Shown: in pieces, positions 54,674 to 64,000 of the stretch
Layout of the letters: each line of letters begins with the position of its first letter
Numbering within the stretch: the stretch's first letter is position 1
Assembly (NCBI GenBank): GCA_964017065.1
Contig: OZ024787.1
Coordinates: forward strand, 14,908,888-14,972,887
Length of the DNA stretch: 64,000 nt
DNA from: Haliclona indistincta
Taxonomy: Eukaryota > Porifera > Demospongiae > Haplosclerida > Chalinidae
Direction: 5' to 3'
Program-made: the position numbers and the translations under genes
The notes under the pieces: generated by a model
Seen by the model: the letters and a program-made list of their open reading frames with translations, nothing else
Database searches by the model: none
Told to the model about the DNA's origin: nothing

Positions 54674-57595
54674 TTAATCAGTAGCAATTGTCCTTAGCAT
54701 TAAGTCAATAGGAGAGCTTCCCTGACAAATGTTAACAGTGCTTGATGACAGCAGGAAATCTCTTAATACTATAGCACATCTCTCGTCATCAGTAGAATAT
54801 TCTTTTAAATAAGTACGACCACAGAAAATATTGTGTCCAGAGAAAGTATAAGCCAAATCTTCGTTAAAGATCAGTTTGACCAAAGTGTTTGAGTTGTTTT
54901 TTGCATTTTTGATAAATTTAAGCGATCTTGAAGAAACCAAGTTATAAATACTTTGGACTCTAGCACATCGATGCAGGATACCGGTATGCGTTCTACGAGG
55001 TAATCTCCAGATACGCCGCAGACAGTTGTTTAATACAACCTCTAAACTCCTTAGACCAGGAGAAGAAATATTCCAAAGTTCGCAACCATACAGAGCTAGA
55101 CAATATGATGAAAACAGATATGTCATAGGAATCGGTCCGATATTTGGAAAAGTAGAAAATAAGCTATTAGCAGCCCTGGATAAATAACGAGATTTTAGCA
55201 GAATATCTTCATCGTCACAGAGATTATACTTTAGCTTGTTACCCAAGTGCACGACGGTATTAGAAAATTGGAGAGGCGAGTCACAGAAGAGGAAATTAGA
55301 ATTAATATTGTCAAAATCAGATACACCCAAACGAAAATTAATAAGCTGAGTCTTGAGAGGATTGAAATGTAGACCAAGACAACTACCATGTGATTCACAA
55401 GTAGCAAGAAGGGTGCGTAATGCAGAGGCAGAAGGTGCCAAAAGCACTATATCATCTGCGTATGCAAGGGCGCCTGCATAATGGCTATTCCAAAAACAAC
55501 CAACTCCAGTAGACTCAAGCTTTAAAAGCAGCTCATCTAGATAAATAGAAAACAATACAGGTGACAAAACACCACCCTGGCGAACTCCATTGGATATTGT
55601 GAAAGGAGAAGAGAGAGCATTTCTCCACCTCACAGATAAATTTTGCGTAGAGTACCAAGAACTTAGCAAACGAACCACAGGCAAGGGAAGACCACGTGAC
55701 ACAAGCAGATCAAATAAGATGTCATGTCTGACAAGATCAAATGCCTTGGAAGCATCAAGAAAACATGCGAATACAGGAGATCCATTGTGGATGTATTTAG
55801 CAACTATCTGCTTAAGAACTCCAGTACAGAGAGCAGTTGAAGAACCATTTTTAAAACCAAATTGGAAATCACTGGTGACTAAAAAGTGAGAGTAATCCAA
55901 TAAGATACACCACTCAAGGATCTTACTAAGGGTGGACGCCAGAGCAATAGGCCTATAAGAATCTGAGGAAGAACCAGGTTTGGGAATAGGCACAAGTACA
56001 CAATTAACAAGTTGTGCAGGAAGAAAGCCATGGCGCAACAAAACAGAGAAAAAGTTAGCAAGTGGTTCAGCAATTACAGGGGCCGCAATAATAAAGTGAT
56101 TGGAAACCAGGCTAGAGTCATCTTTCTTATCTCTTTTTAAGTGCTGGATAGCGTCTAAGACAGTCTCAAAGGAGAAGGCAGAAAAAATAGGATTATCTAA
56201 GGACTGACCAAGTGAACCAGAATTGAAAGAATGACACGCATGTTTGTTTAAAGTGATAGATAGTTTATCACGGAACAGCTCAGAGGTAGCTTTATCATCA
56301 ATAACGCCATCTATTCGATGATGAGATGATGCCTGTGAAGTGCTTCGAAATTTTTTGACATTCTGCCAGAAATCTTTTTTATTACGAATAGAAAAAGCTT
56401 TTGCTAGTTTTTCACGGGCAATATGCTCTCTTCTTCGCTTGAGTCGACGAACTTCATATTTATAACGAGACTTTGATTTTTTCTTAATAACAGCAAGAAC
56501 ACCTGCAGAAGGGGAACCAGCTTCTAACCAAACCCTATACCAAAAATTTGCTTTATCTCTTAAATCTTTAGCAGCATCATTCCATCCAGGTACTTTGTGT
56601 TTGCGAACGGTAGGAGGAATAGAGGGTAAAGCATTGCAAGCAGCAACTGAGATACAATTCAAGAAGGATGTAAGGTACTGAGAGATATCAGCTGAGTGAA
56701 CTTTGCAATGAGGATTACAACAGTAGAAAACTTCATCGGGGAGCACAGGAAGGTTAGAGACAATGGAGGCAAGAAACTGTTCAATATTATAATTATCGAC
56801 CTGGGCCCAGTTTGTAGAATGAGAATGAGTATTAGGAATCTGAGGAGATTTAACTGGTAAAGAGGAAGGACAGATATCAAAAACAATAGAAATAGGAATA
56901 TGATCAGAAAGATTGGAACCGTATAACAGAGGAGAAACGGACATGGTTAGCGAAGCAAGAGTAGAGTCACAAAAGAAATGGTCAAGCCATGAGGTTGAAT
57001 TGTTAGCATCAGAGAAAAATGTGTACTCAATTGATGAAGCTGGTAAATGGTCAACACAGACTAAGGCTTTGTCAGATAAAAAATCCGACAAGCAGGAAGC
57101 ACGAATAGAGGGCACTGATAAATCGACATTGAAGTCACCACCAATAACCAAGTGGTCAAAGGTTATAGAATCAATAAACCCTTCAATCTCTCCTAATAAC
57201 TGAACAAAAGCATCACGAGAATTAATATCGTGATAATCAGTTGGGAAATAAACGCAGATACATAGGAAGGAGACGTCATTGAAGGAGACCTTTAAAGCAC
57301 AAAAGCGCTTAGAAGGGAAAGGAAGGTGACTTACAAAAGGAGCAAGAGATTTGCGGTAAAGTATAGCACATCCGCCATACGGACGACCAAGCAGGATAGA
57401 ATCATCCATACCAGAAACACCAAATGAAGAGAAGTCGGGAGAAAAATTAAGAAGACCAAGCTGAGAATCAAACAGCCAATGCTCCTGAACAAAACAAAAA
57501 TCAAATAAATGAGAAATATCATGAATCAGATAGCGACCAGAATTCCAACCTCTACAATTGAAGGACACAAGACGTAATGAATTAGATTGAGCCAT
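54674..57595 (-). CDS. LINE ORF2: APE endonuclease and reverse transcriptase
   Basis: The 973-aa intact frame mediates target-primed reverse transcription. An apurinic-like endonuclease occupies residues ~5-240 (SFNCRG, QEHW with Glu38, IGGDFN at 151-156, SDH at 230-232). The reverse transcriptase covers ~500-800: PIPKPGSSSDSYRPIAL, FGFKNGSST, CFLDASKAFD (611-620), NGVRQGGVLSP and AYADDIVLLA (YADD at 712-715). No RNase H domain is seen. The pattern fits CR1/L2-like elements of the Jockey superfamily; the clade was not tested by phylogeny. The start ATG overlaps the ORF1 stop by one base (TAATG at 57597-57593). Confidence 0.93.
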   Translation of the reverse strand: MAQSNSLRLVSFNCRGWNSGRYLIHDISHLFDFCFVQEHWLFDSQLGLLNFSPDFSSFGVSGMDDSILLGRPYGGCAILYRKSLAPFVSHLPFPSKRFCALKVSFNDVSFLCICVYFPTDYHDINSRDAFVQLLGEIEGFIDSITFDHLVIGGDFNVDLSVPSIRASCLSDFLSDKALVCVDHLPASSIEYTFFSDANNSTSWLDHFFCDSTLASLTMSVSPLLYGSNLSDHIPISIVFDICPSSLPVKSPQIPNTHSHSTNWAQVDNYNIEQFLASIVSNLPVLPDEVFYCCNPHCKVHSADISQYLTSFLNCISVAACNALPSIPPTVRKHKVPGWNDAAKDLRDKANFWYRVWLEAGSPSAGVLAVIKKKSKSRYKYEVRRLKRRREHIAREKLAKAFSIRNKKDFWQNVKKFRSTSQASSHHRIDGVIDDKATSELFRDKLSITLNKHACHSFNSGSLGQSLDNPIFSAFSFETVLDAIQHLKRDKKDDSSLVSNHFIIAAPVIAEPLANFFSVLLRHGFLPAQLVNCVLVPIPKPGSSSDSYRPIALASTLSKILEWCILLDYSHFLVTSDFQFGFKNGSSTALCTGVLKQIVAKYIHNGSPVFACFLDASKAFDLVRHDILFDLLVSRGLPLPVVRLLSSWYSTQNLSVRWRNALSSPFTISNGVRQGGVLSPVLFSIYLDELLLKLESTGVGCFWNSHYAGALAYADDIVLLAPSASALRTLLATCESHGSCLGLHFNPLKTQLINFRLGVSDFDNINSNFLFCDSPLQFSNTVVHLGNKLKYNLCDDEDILLKSRYLSRAANSLFSTFPNIGPIPMTYLFSSYCLALYGCELWNISSPGLRSLEVVLNNCLRRIWRLPRRTHTGILHRCARVQSIYNLVSSRSLKFIKNAKNNSNTLVKLIFNEDLAYTFSGHNIFCGRTYLKEYSTDDERCAIVLRDFLLSSSTVNICQGSSPIDLMLRTIATD

Positions 57596-59226
57596 TATGT
57601 CGAATTAGTTGAACCTAGCGGACTAGACGAGACTGTGGCAACTGAAGCTGAACTGCAAGCAGGCAAAGGCACAGGTAAAGGTAGACCTGACGAAGCAGAA
57701 GTAGCTATGGCATTGTGAGGAACAGAAACAGAAGCAGGTGGCTTGTTAAAACTTGTTAAGACAGAGGCAGCTACAGAAGTATAAGGAGTAGAGACTGACG
57801 AAGTCATCTTATTTTCACTAGTTCTAACAGAGGGAGCTGTAGAAAAGAGAGGAGCAGGGACAGATGGAGACAACAGATTGCAATTTAATGAGACCGAGTT
57901 AACTGTGGAAATATGAGCAATAGAGGCAGATGACTTGACTGTTGAGACAGAGGCAGCTGCAGAAGTGTGAGAGGGTGGAACATATAAAGATGACTTAATG
58001 TGTGATTGAGCGCTTTGGCGCTTAGCAGCAGCAGCCAACCTTTCATCACGTGACATGTCAGGGCGAATAAAGATACCACTCTTGTTGAAGGATTTGAGCT
58101 TATGTTTGTTTGCTAGAAGCAACCGCTTATCCCAGACAGTAATAAACTTAACAATAGTTGGTCGACAACGATCACCGGATTTTTTACCAATACGAAATAA
58201 ATCCTTAATATCCTTAGGAGAGCCAGTAAGGTGAGTTGAGATCTCATCGACTAGCTTTCGTGTGTCAACCAGAGAGCCCTCAGGGAGACCAAATAAGATT
58301 ACGTTGGCACTACGATCAACATTATCCTTTACTGTAGATAGAACGGGATGTGCAGGACGTTCACTACCTGTAGTAACCTGGGGAATTGCATCTTTAATAG
58401 TTGAAATCTCTGAAGATAAACGAGACATAGAACTACACAGTGACTCAGACATATTCGCACATGAGGAGTTGACAAGAAACTTCAGCTCAGCTAATTGAGG
58501 ACGAAAAGAGGCAAGATCAGATGAGATGACAGATAGATCATTGCGTAGCTTGTCAACCAGAGTGGCAGTGTTTTGGAGAAGAGATGCAGGATCATGAGGG
58601 GAGAGGACCGGAATGCGCACCAAATGCTCAGCTGCACAGTAAATTGGAGGAATACCATCAACAGAGTCTAGCTTATTAAATGCCAAAAGCAGATCAGTAC
58701 AAACAGCTTCAAGAGCAGAACGCTTATCAGAATCTCTTCTAGTATGAAAGACAAAATCGAGGTCGGAAAGCTTGGACTGGCAATTATCCCAGAGTAACTT
58801 CATTGCAGCAGAGAGGTCACTAAATGGGAAGCCATCCAGCAGAAGCTTTTTGATGGAGGTTGCATCAAAACGAAGCCGAGCAGCTTTAATAAAAGCCAAA
58901 ACTGGAGAGCAGATATCTATGCCAGGGGCAGGTGCAATATCAGTAGGGTCAACAGCAGGAGCAGAATCATCTGCTGGAGGAGGAGAGGCTTCAACTCGAG
59001 ATGGTGAACAAGGTGAAGAAGTAACAGAAAGATTTGTGGGGGAAAGGAGAGAACTGATAGGGGACTTATTGTACACGATTGAACGTCTCCAGTTTTTAGC
59101 AGACGCTTTACCACCCATAGCCTCAAACCTAGCTGGAGTAACCCAGTAATCTGAACAAACAGCGTGCATGATCTGACGGCAATGACAGCAGGCAATTAAT
59201 CGTGGCCGCACAGCAGGCGTGGCCAA
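57595..59226 (-). CDS. LINE ORF1: SAND-like N-terminus and RRM-like domain, 5' truncated
   Basis: The open frame of 543 codons begins without an ATG (in-frame stop just upstream; first ATGs at codons 20 and 38). Near the start is CCHCRQIMHAVC, then a SAND-like segment (VTPARFEAMGGKASAKNWRR followed by SI, compare the KDWK core). A Ser/Pro/Ala-rich stretch and a coiled-coil region follow. At residues ~305-410 is an RRM-like domain (NVILFGLPEG, IKDLFRIGKKSGDRCRPTIV, WDKRLLLANKHKLK) as in many LINE ORF1 proteins that bind element RNA. The C-terminus is Ser/Ala/Val-rich. The frame runs directly into the TIR-like sequence at 59226, so the LINE is probably cut at its 5' end here. Confidence 0.8.
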   Translation of the reverse strand: MATPAVRPRLIACCHCRQIMHAVCSDYWVTPARFEAMGGKASAKNWRRSIVYNKSPISSLLSPTNLSVTSSPCSPSRVEASPPPADDSAPAVDPTDIAPAPGIDICSPVLAFIKAARLRFDATSIKKLLLDGFPFSDLSAAMKLLWDNCQSKLSDLDFVFHTRRDSDKRSALEAVCTDLLLAFNKLDSVDGIPPIYCAAEHLVRIPVLSPHDPASLLQNTATLVDKLRNDLSVISSDLASFRPQLAELKFLVNSSCANMSESLCSSMSRLSSEISTIKDAIPQVTTGSERPAHPVLSTVKDNVDRSANVILFGLPEGSLVDTRKLVDEISTHLTGSPKDIKDLFRIGKKSGDRCRPTIVKFITVWDKRLLLANKHKLKSFNKSGIFIRPDMSRDERLAAAAKRQSAQSHIKSSLYVPPSHTSAAASVSTVKSSASIAHISTVNSVSLNCNLLSPSVPAPLFSTAPSVRTSENKMTSSVSTPYTSVAASVLTSFNKPPASVSVPHNAIATSASSGLPLPVPLPACSSASVATVSSSPLGSTNST

Positions 59227-59283
59227 TTAATTAATTAGTCGACCAATCGAGAGTCGAAGAAACGGGAGTCGACGAAACGGGGA

Positions 59284-59985
59284 CAAGCCAATGCATTTCC
59301 GCACGGGCAGTCCGCGTTCGGGCTATTAGCGCCTATGCAAGTCTTGACCTCCAGCTATATCGCCACCAAAGGAGAAGAATACGGCTATTTCAGGCACCCA
59401 GGGACAACTACGCTGGAGAGAAGCTTAGAGAACATTGATAGATATGCCAGCTATCGTTTGGCAGTGCGTATAATTGTGCTGGAGGCCGCTGGAGGCTACT
59501 TCACACCAGATTTGTCGAAGTCGCCGATTCTACAGCTTAGTATGGGACTAGAAGTCTCTTAGGAAGACGGCTACCCAAGTACAAACACTGCTAGAATAAC
59601 CATGTTGCATCGGTGCGATACGATAGCAGCCACACGAGCCGTTTGAACGCAGTTCGAGGAGCGTCTTGCTTGGTTTTATGGCTTGGCCGAGGTCGTAGAT
59701 ATGCTGTTTCTGTGGGACTGTAACTGTCCAAGTATACTTTCGTGCTCGGTTCTGCTATTATAGCTGGAAACACTGGTCCTTTGCGCGTTAGGATGGCGTA
59801 CTAAGATGGGTATAGCTATCTTAGTCTTGGAGTACAGCAAGCAAAAACATGGCCAAGTACGCGGGTTTTGTCGGGTTTTGTACAATTTTGGCAAAAATTA
59901 ACGATGTAGGTATCAAGTACAGGCCGAACACGGAGTGCCCGCGCTAATGTGCAAAAATGCACCTAGTTACCAATCCTGTACATGG
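59284..59985. other. Right part of the TIR-bounded block, no gene
   Basis: About 700 bp between the inner and outer right inverted repeats; no protein recognised. Confidence 0.5.
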
Positions 59986-60000
59986 GGTATTTATCTATGG

Positions 60001-63000
60001 TTGAATGTACAATGAGTGGATAATAACACTTGCAGCAACATTGTGTGAGACACTTTACACAATAGCTAAAATTTAGCTAGGAAATTGTCGTCTATTTCCT
60101 AGAAAATATCCTTTAATCGCACGCGTGCAGGCACAGTCAGTGCATATCTTTAGTGCTGCACGTGGCTTCTTGGCGCGCGCTTTTAGCACGCATGCTCAGA
60201 ACTTGAAAACATTATGACCCCGCCCACTAACATCGTGAGCGTGTTCAAGATAGCATAAGCAGTGTCTTTGAATCAGCTGCCATCGCTGTGCTGTTTCTTT
60301 TAATTCTCTACAGGTTTGTAACCACACAGCAATGTATTTTTATACTTTGTTACTAATATCGTGTCTGTTCGTTTAAGCAATCGGTCAGCTCTGACCCCTC
60401 GGTCAGCTCTCACCCAACACGGTCAGCTCTCACCCCACTCGGTCAGCTCTCACCCCTCGGTCAGCTCTCACGTCTCAATCTTGGTTAGTTTATGGAATAT
60501 TGTGGTTGCTAGCTATAATATTCACCGGTTTGAGCCAGACCAACTCCGTACAACTCTGATTGTATGCACAGCTAGTTTGCTGTAATTATAGCTGCACATC
60601 CTGTGTTTCTAGCCTGTTTGTAGACTCCCAACAACTACATGTTTGTTAACCTTTAGTGGGGAAGATGCAAGTTGAATTGAGAAATGATCTGGTGGTCCAT
60701 GTAGCATTGAACGCTTTTAGCGAACATGATGTACTCTAAGCCTATCATCCTGTGGATGTTTTGTAACACGTTCTTGCTGGTAGAATCTGTAAACATACTC
60801 GCGTTGTGCATGAAGTTACTGTGCAGTGAAGCTAGGTCTGCAGTCTAGTGGGCGGTGCTGTGGCTGCTATATCTTATCCCTTAATCTCATAATTCTCAGT
60901 GACTGGTAGAATCCGTGTATCACATGATTATTGCTTTTGTTTTCACATAATATCTCGTATCCAGAATTTGTGGTTGTTGATCAATTTGACTGCAACGGGA
61001 TATAGCTAGCTTTAGTAGTGACAATGAGTTTGGTTTGGTTAACTAACAAAGAGCTTGTACACTGGTTCTGACTAAGCTTATGAACATGTACGTTGATAAC
61101 CTGTGCACATTTGTCACATTTGTCTAGTCTAGTTTTTCTCTCAGACTCTCCTCACTGCTGCTCCGCCACCATGTATAAAATTGTTACGACCACCCAAGAC
61201 TCATTTCACAATTTGTTTGTCCATTATTAGCAATTGCTAGGTAGAGATTTATTCTTACAATTTTACATGTACTGTGTGTGTGTTTCTACTATTCTGCACT
61301 GGCTCGGTTTCTGTATTGCTTAGAGCTTATTAGCACATAGGTAAAATGCGTATGTTGTTTGTCCCTAGTGTTGTTTGAGACATCAGTTACATGACTTGTT
61401 TTCGGCTCATGTGCCTAGTATGTATCGATCACATGACTTTGTTTTGTATCTCTTATCCATGTATGTCTTTCGCTGTCCATATGCTGTCGCCTCCAGTAAT
61501 AGCCGTAGCTCTTTGGATAGCTGCTTACTGCTTATACTGTACCTCACTGCCTTCTCACTCCAGTTGGCCTGTTGCGTTTCCTGGTGAGTTATTTGAGCTT
61601 TAATGTTGTTGCTGTATGTTATCCTTCTATTGTACAAATGTTCATACTGTCTAGTCTTGTCTGTTGCCGATAGAGCGCAATTTGCTACTGTAGGTCCTTC
61701 ACCCACCTCCTTCGTGGGAGACCTTTGTGTGCATTATTACTGTGCCCATAACTGTTAGCTGTGCCCTAGTTGTTCCTAATTGTGTTTTAGATACATGTAC
61801 ATGTAGGAGATGACTACTGGGTTAGTATTAGTGTGTAAATCACTGGTGACAATGAGTTGGTTGGTGTGGTACGAATGTTCAGACTGTCTCTATTCTAGTT
61901 TGTTGCCAATGTAGGTCCTCCTCCCACCTCCTTTGTGGGAGACCTCCTTTACTTTTGCAAGTATACTTTTATATTTAATCAAATATGTGGATGATTCACG
62001 CTTACATCACTGTCTCACTATGCGTTCCTGCAAATGCCAGTTGTTTACTTTTGTGTTAAAAATAATACATGTGTTGACCATTTCATAGATGTGTTGCCTT
62101 TTCCCTGTATTCCAGGTCGAGTTCTTCACACCCCTCGGTCAGCAGCTCTCAGCTCTCACCCCTCACCGTTTAACACGTCTCACCCTCTCACGTCTTGGTT
62201 AGCATCACCATGTACAAAATAAGCGCATCATTACTGCATGTTTCACATTTTGCTCGTCCCAGCATTGTGTAGCACCGTGCTGTATGTGTGCTTGGAGTCA
62301 ACTAAAATGTTAAATTGTCCAATACCTGTGATTCATTGTTTGTTGTTGTCTCGTACAGTGTAAAACACTGAGCATAATTATTTACAGCAGTGCTGTGTGC
62401 AGTACACTGAGCATAAAGCATGCACTAATGGCTGTGACAACGAGTTTGTTCCCGAAATTGATATTGATTATTAAAACAAAGAGCTAGAGCTTGTACACTG
62501 GTTCCAACTAAGCTTATGTACATGTACATTGTAGTCAGATTCAAATTATTACGTGTACCCTGATAGCAGCTGTGTAGCCATGCATAGCCTCTGTACATGT
62601 GCCTAGTTCTCATTGACTTGTAAAATTGTACTTTTTATTTATAAGCGGAAGAGGCGTGGTTAACGTTATACAAGCTCTTTGTTAGTTGCAGTCAAATTGA
62701 CCAATTTCGGATAAGAGATACAGTGTTCCACACGAAGAGGAGCAAAAACTATGTTTTTGACATTTAGCATCTCGTTGAATTGTCCATGTATGCAGTGGTC
62801 TATGTTCATCGTGTGTTGTTTATGTCTTGCTCAATTACTTCTGGGTTTTGCTGAGCAAACCTAATTTTTCTCTTTTTACATTTGGTCGTGAGTGCTGTAA
62901 TGCACAAAAATGCTAATAGTGAGGCGGCACAGTTTACAATTCCACAAGTATTATGCATTTTGTGATAAAAGCATCAAATTTGCTATACATGTTACTAAAG

Positions 63001-63152
63001 GTGTTACAAAAAGATTTGGATATTGGGCCACATCATAATTTTAACCCTTGGTCTTTGATTAATGGTTAATAATGTCCGACATAATTTTTAACAATTTTCA
63101 ACAATCCAAAATGCAAAACTTCACAGTTATGGAAGAATTGGAATCACTAAAT
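60001..63152. other. Non-coding mosaic of duplicated segments
   Basis: No exon or domain recognised. 60381-60475 holds about five copies of cggtcagctctcacccc; related sequence recurs at 62128-62205. taggtcc..cccacctcctt.gtgggagacct occurs at 61691 and 61914. cttgtacactggttc.aactaagcttatg occurs at 61052 and 62490, and a reverse copy of the preceding segment (caagctctttgttag) at 62669. It looks like repeated local duplication of a non-coding unit. Confidence 0.6.
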
Positions 63153-63465
63153 CAGGGACGTAACTAGAAATTTGTAACAGAGGAGGCGCGCGCGCGCGCG
63201 ATTTTGGGAAATAACTAATTAATATTCATTAGATTACGTCATTTTATTGCCTCGTAGCAGCGCGCCGTAGCATGGTGAATGTAGCGCGTTCGCGGTACGT
63301 AGCCTGGATGGAGTGGAGAGCAAGATAGAGACAGCTGTGTCAGGCAAGGCAGCTGTGTCAGGCAAGACAGCTGTACTAGGCTAGGTATATACGTTCATAA
63401 ACATTTTGGTTGGGCAAAAGCGAGGAGGCAAGCGCCTCCTCTGCCTCACGGTAGTTACGCTACTG
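63153..63465. mobile_element. 313-bp TIR element with a 6-bp duplication
   Basis: The ends CAGGGACGTAACTA and the complement of CAGTAGCGTAACTA are flanked by ctaaat (63147-63152, 63466-63471). The interior has a (GC)n tract (63187-63201) and an inverted gaggaggcgcg/cgcctcctc pair. The termini resemble those of the small elements at 24543 and 36325. Confidence 0.8.
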
Positions 63466-63803
63466 CTAAATGCATTGATGATGTTTGTAATTGTGCACTA
63501 CAACTTCAAGAGAAATAAGAATAGAAAAGTGAATTACTTAATGTCTCATGAATAATTCATTTCATTTGGTTATCATTAATTCTGGTATAGCTAATTCGCT
63601 TATATAAAGCAGTGAACTTCTTACCCTTGATACTCAAAGTGTTTACAAATTATGCTGCAGTAGAGACAGTCTGAAGTTTATAATAAATGGACACTTTTGA
63701 GTAAGTTTTTTACATGACAATTCAAAGAAACTTGAATGTGTCAGCATAGCTAAAGTAAGAGTAAGCCAGCAGCAGATATAGTCATTTTAAGACTTTATGT
63801 TGG

Positions 63804-64000
63804 AAGCCATGGCAAGATACAGATACATCAAGGACTTTGTGTAATACAATTGTCTAATCCCTCTCTGGCAATAACCGCTTTCAGTTATATTTAGCAGCAC
63901 TAGCAGTCCTTACTATTAACTGAATGCGGTTATTGCCAGAGAGGGATTTGACAATTGTATTACACAAAGTCCTTGATGTATCTGTATCTTGCCATGGCTT
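63804..64000. repeat. Inverted repeat (hairpin) at the window edge
   Basis: aagccatggcaagatacaga and the next ~65 bp (63804-63892) recur inverted at about 63915-64000, with a loop of roughly 25-35 bp. The right arm reaches the end of the window, so it may continue as a longer foldback. Confidence 0.9.

Larger units (their letters stand above)
54170..60000. mobile_element. TIR-bounded block containing a non-LTR retrotransposon
   Basis: Outer inverted ends: ccatagataaatacc atgtacaggattgg at 54170 and its complement (ccaatcctgtacatgg..ggtatttatctatgg) ending at 60000. Inner inverted segments of about 65 bp lie at 54213-54285 and 59220-59297 (cgtttcgtcgactcc.. gactaattaat). At 54450-54600 is a stretch with aacccaaaaccctaaaaa followed by tandem gctaacccgtggctaacagc, related in reverse to the cores of the elements at 16.3 and 27.4 kb. 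No clear target duplication was found. The LINE at 54601-59226 appears to have landed inside. Confidence 0.65.

Noticed and set aside
55590..57203. + strand open frames opposite LINE ORF2
   Set aside because: Antisense shadows of the intact ORF2.

Overview
The window is animal (metazoan) nuclear DNA, most likely from a sponge or another early-branching marine invertebrate. The reasons are: spliced genes with very short introns (many 45-90 nt, GT..AG), animal-type LIN54 and peroxisomal DECR2, THAP proteins, and a very high load of inverted-repeat and satellite DNA. No database was searched, so the sponge assignment is an inference.

Layout. 1-8.8 kb is the gene-dense end, all on the + strand: the 3' exons of a peroxisomal 2,4-dienoyl-CoA reductase (DECR2) ending in a PTS1 tripeptide, a retrotransposon fragment, a complete LIN54 (MuvB/DREAM DNA-binding subunit), and, only 45 bp further on, a PH-domain/coiled-coil protein. 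Two minisatellites sit in DECR2 introns. One of them is built from the exon end plus the 5' splice site itself. 9.2-16.1 kb is a 6.9-kb foldback element with a 7-bp target duplication and a satellite core. It lies inside an older dispersed repeat that also holds a TIR element carrying a tRNA-like pol III unit. 17.9-19.2 kb holds an intronless diaminopimelate decarboxylase (lysA-like) on the - strand, an enzyme of lysine synthesis not expected in animals and probably acquired by horizontal transfer.

19.4-26.6 kb and 38.0-42.5 kb are two diverged ISL2EU/IS5-like DNA transposons. Each encodes a THAP + DDE transposase and, convergently, a SWIM-YqaJ-PHD protein. The second copy looks intact. The first is broken by several nested insertions whose target duplications can be read directly. 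Between them lie a roughly 30-copy 183-bp satellite (27.0-33.4 kb, itself interrupted by a TIR element), a 25-bp minisatellite, a 102-bp satellite related to the core of the first foldback, and a tandem set of TGCCTCGG-type elements.

42.6-54 kb is repeat-rich and without recognisable host genes: a 172-bp tandem repeat, a second foldback element (47.4-50.8 kb) with a MITE in one arm only, and a 53-bp minisatellite. 54.2-60.0 kb is a TIR-bounded block containing a non-LTR retrotransposon (ORF1 and ORF2, linked by a TAATG stop/start). 60-64 kb is non-coding mosaic duplication with one small TIR element and a hairpin at the right edge.

The most notable items are the lysA-like gene in an animal context, the splice-donor minisatellite in DECR2, the foldback elements with unequal satellite cores, and TIR elements that appear to carry pol III tRNA-like units.
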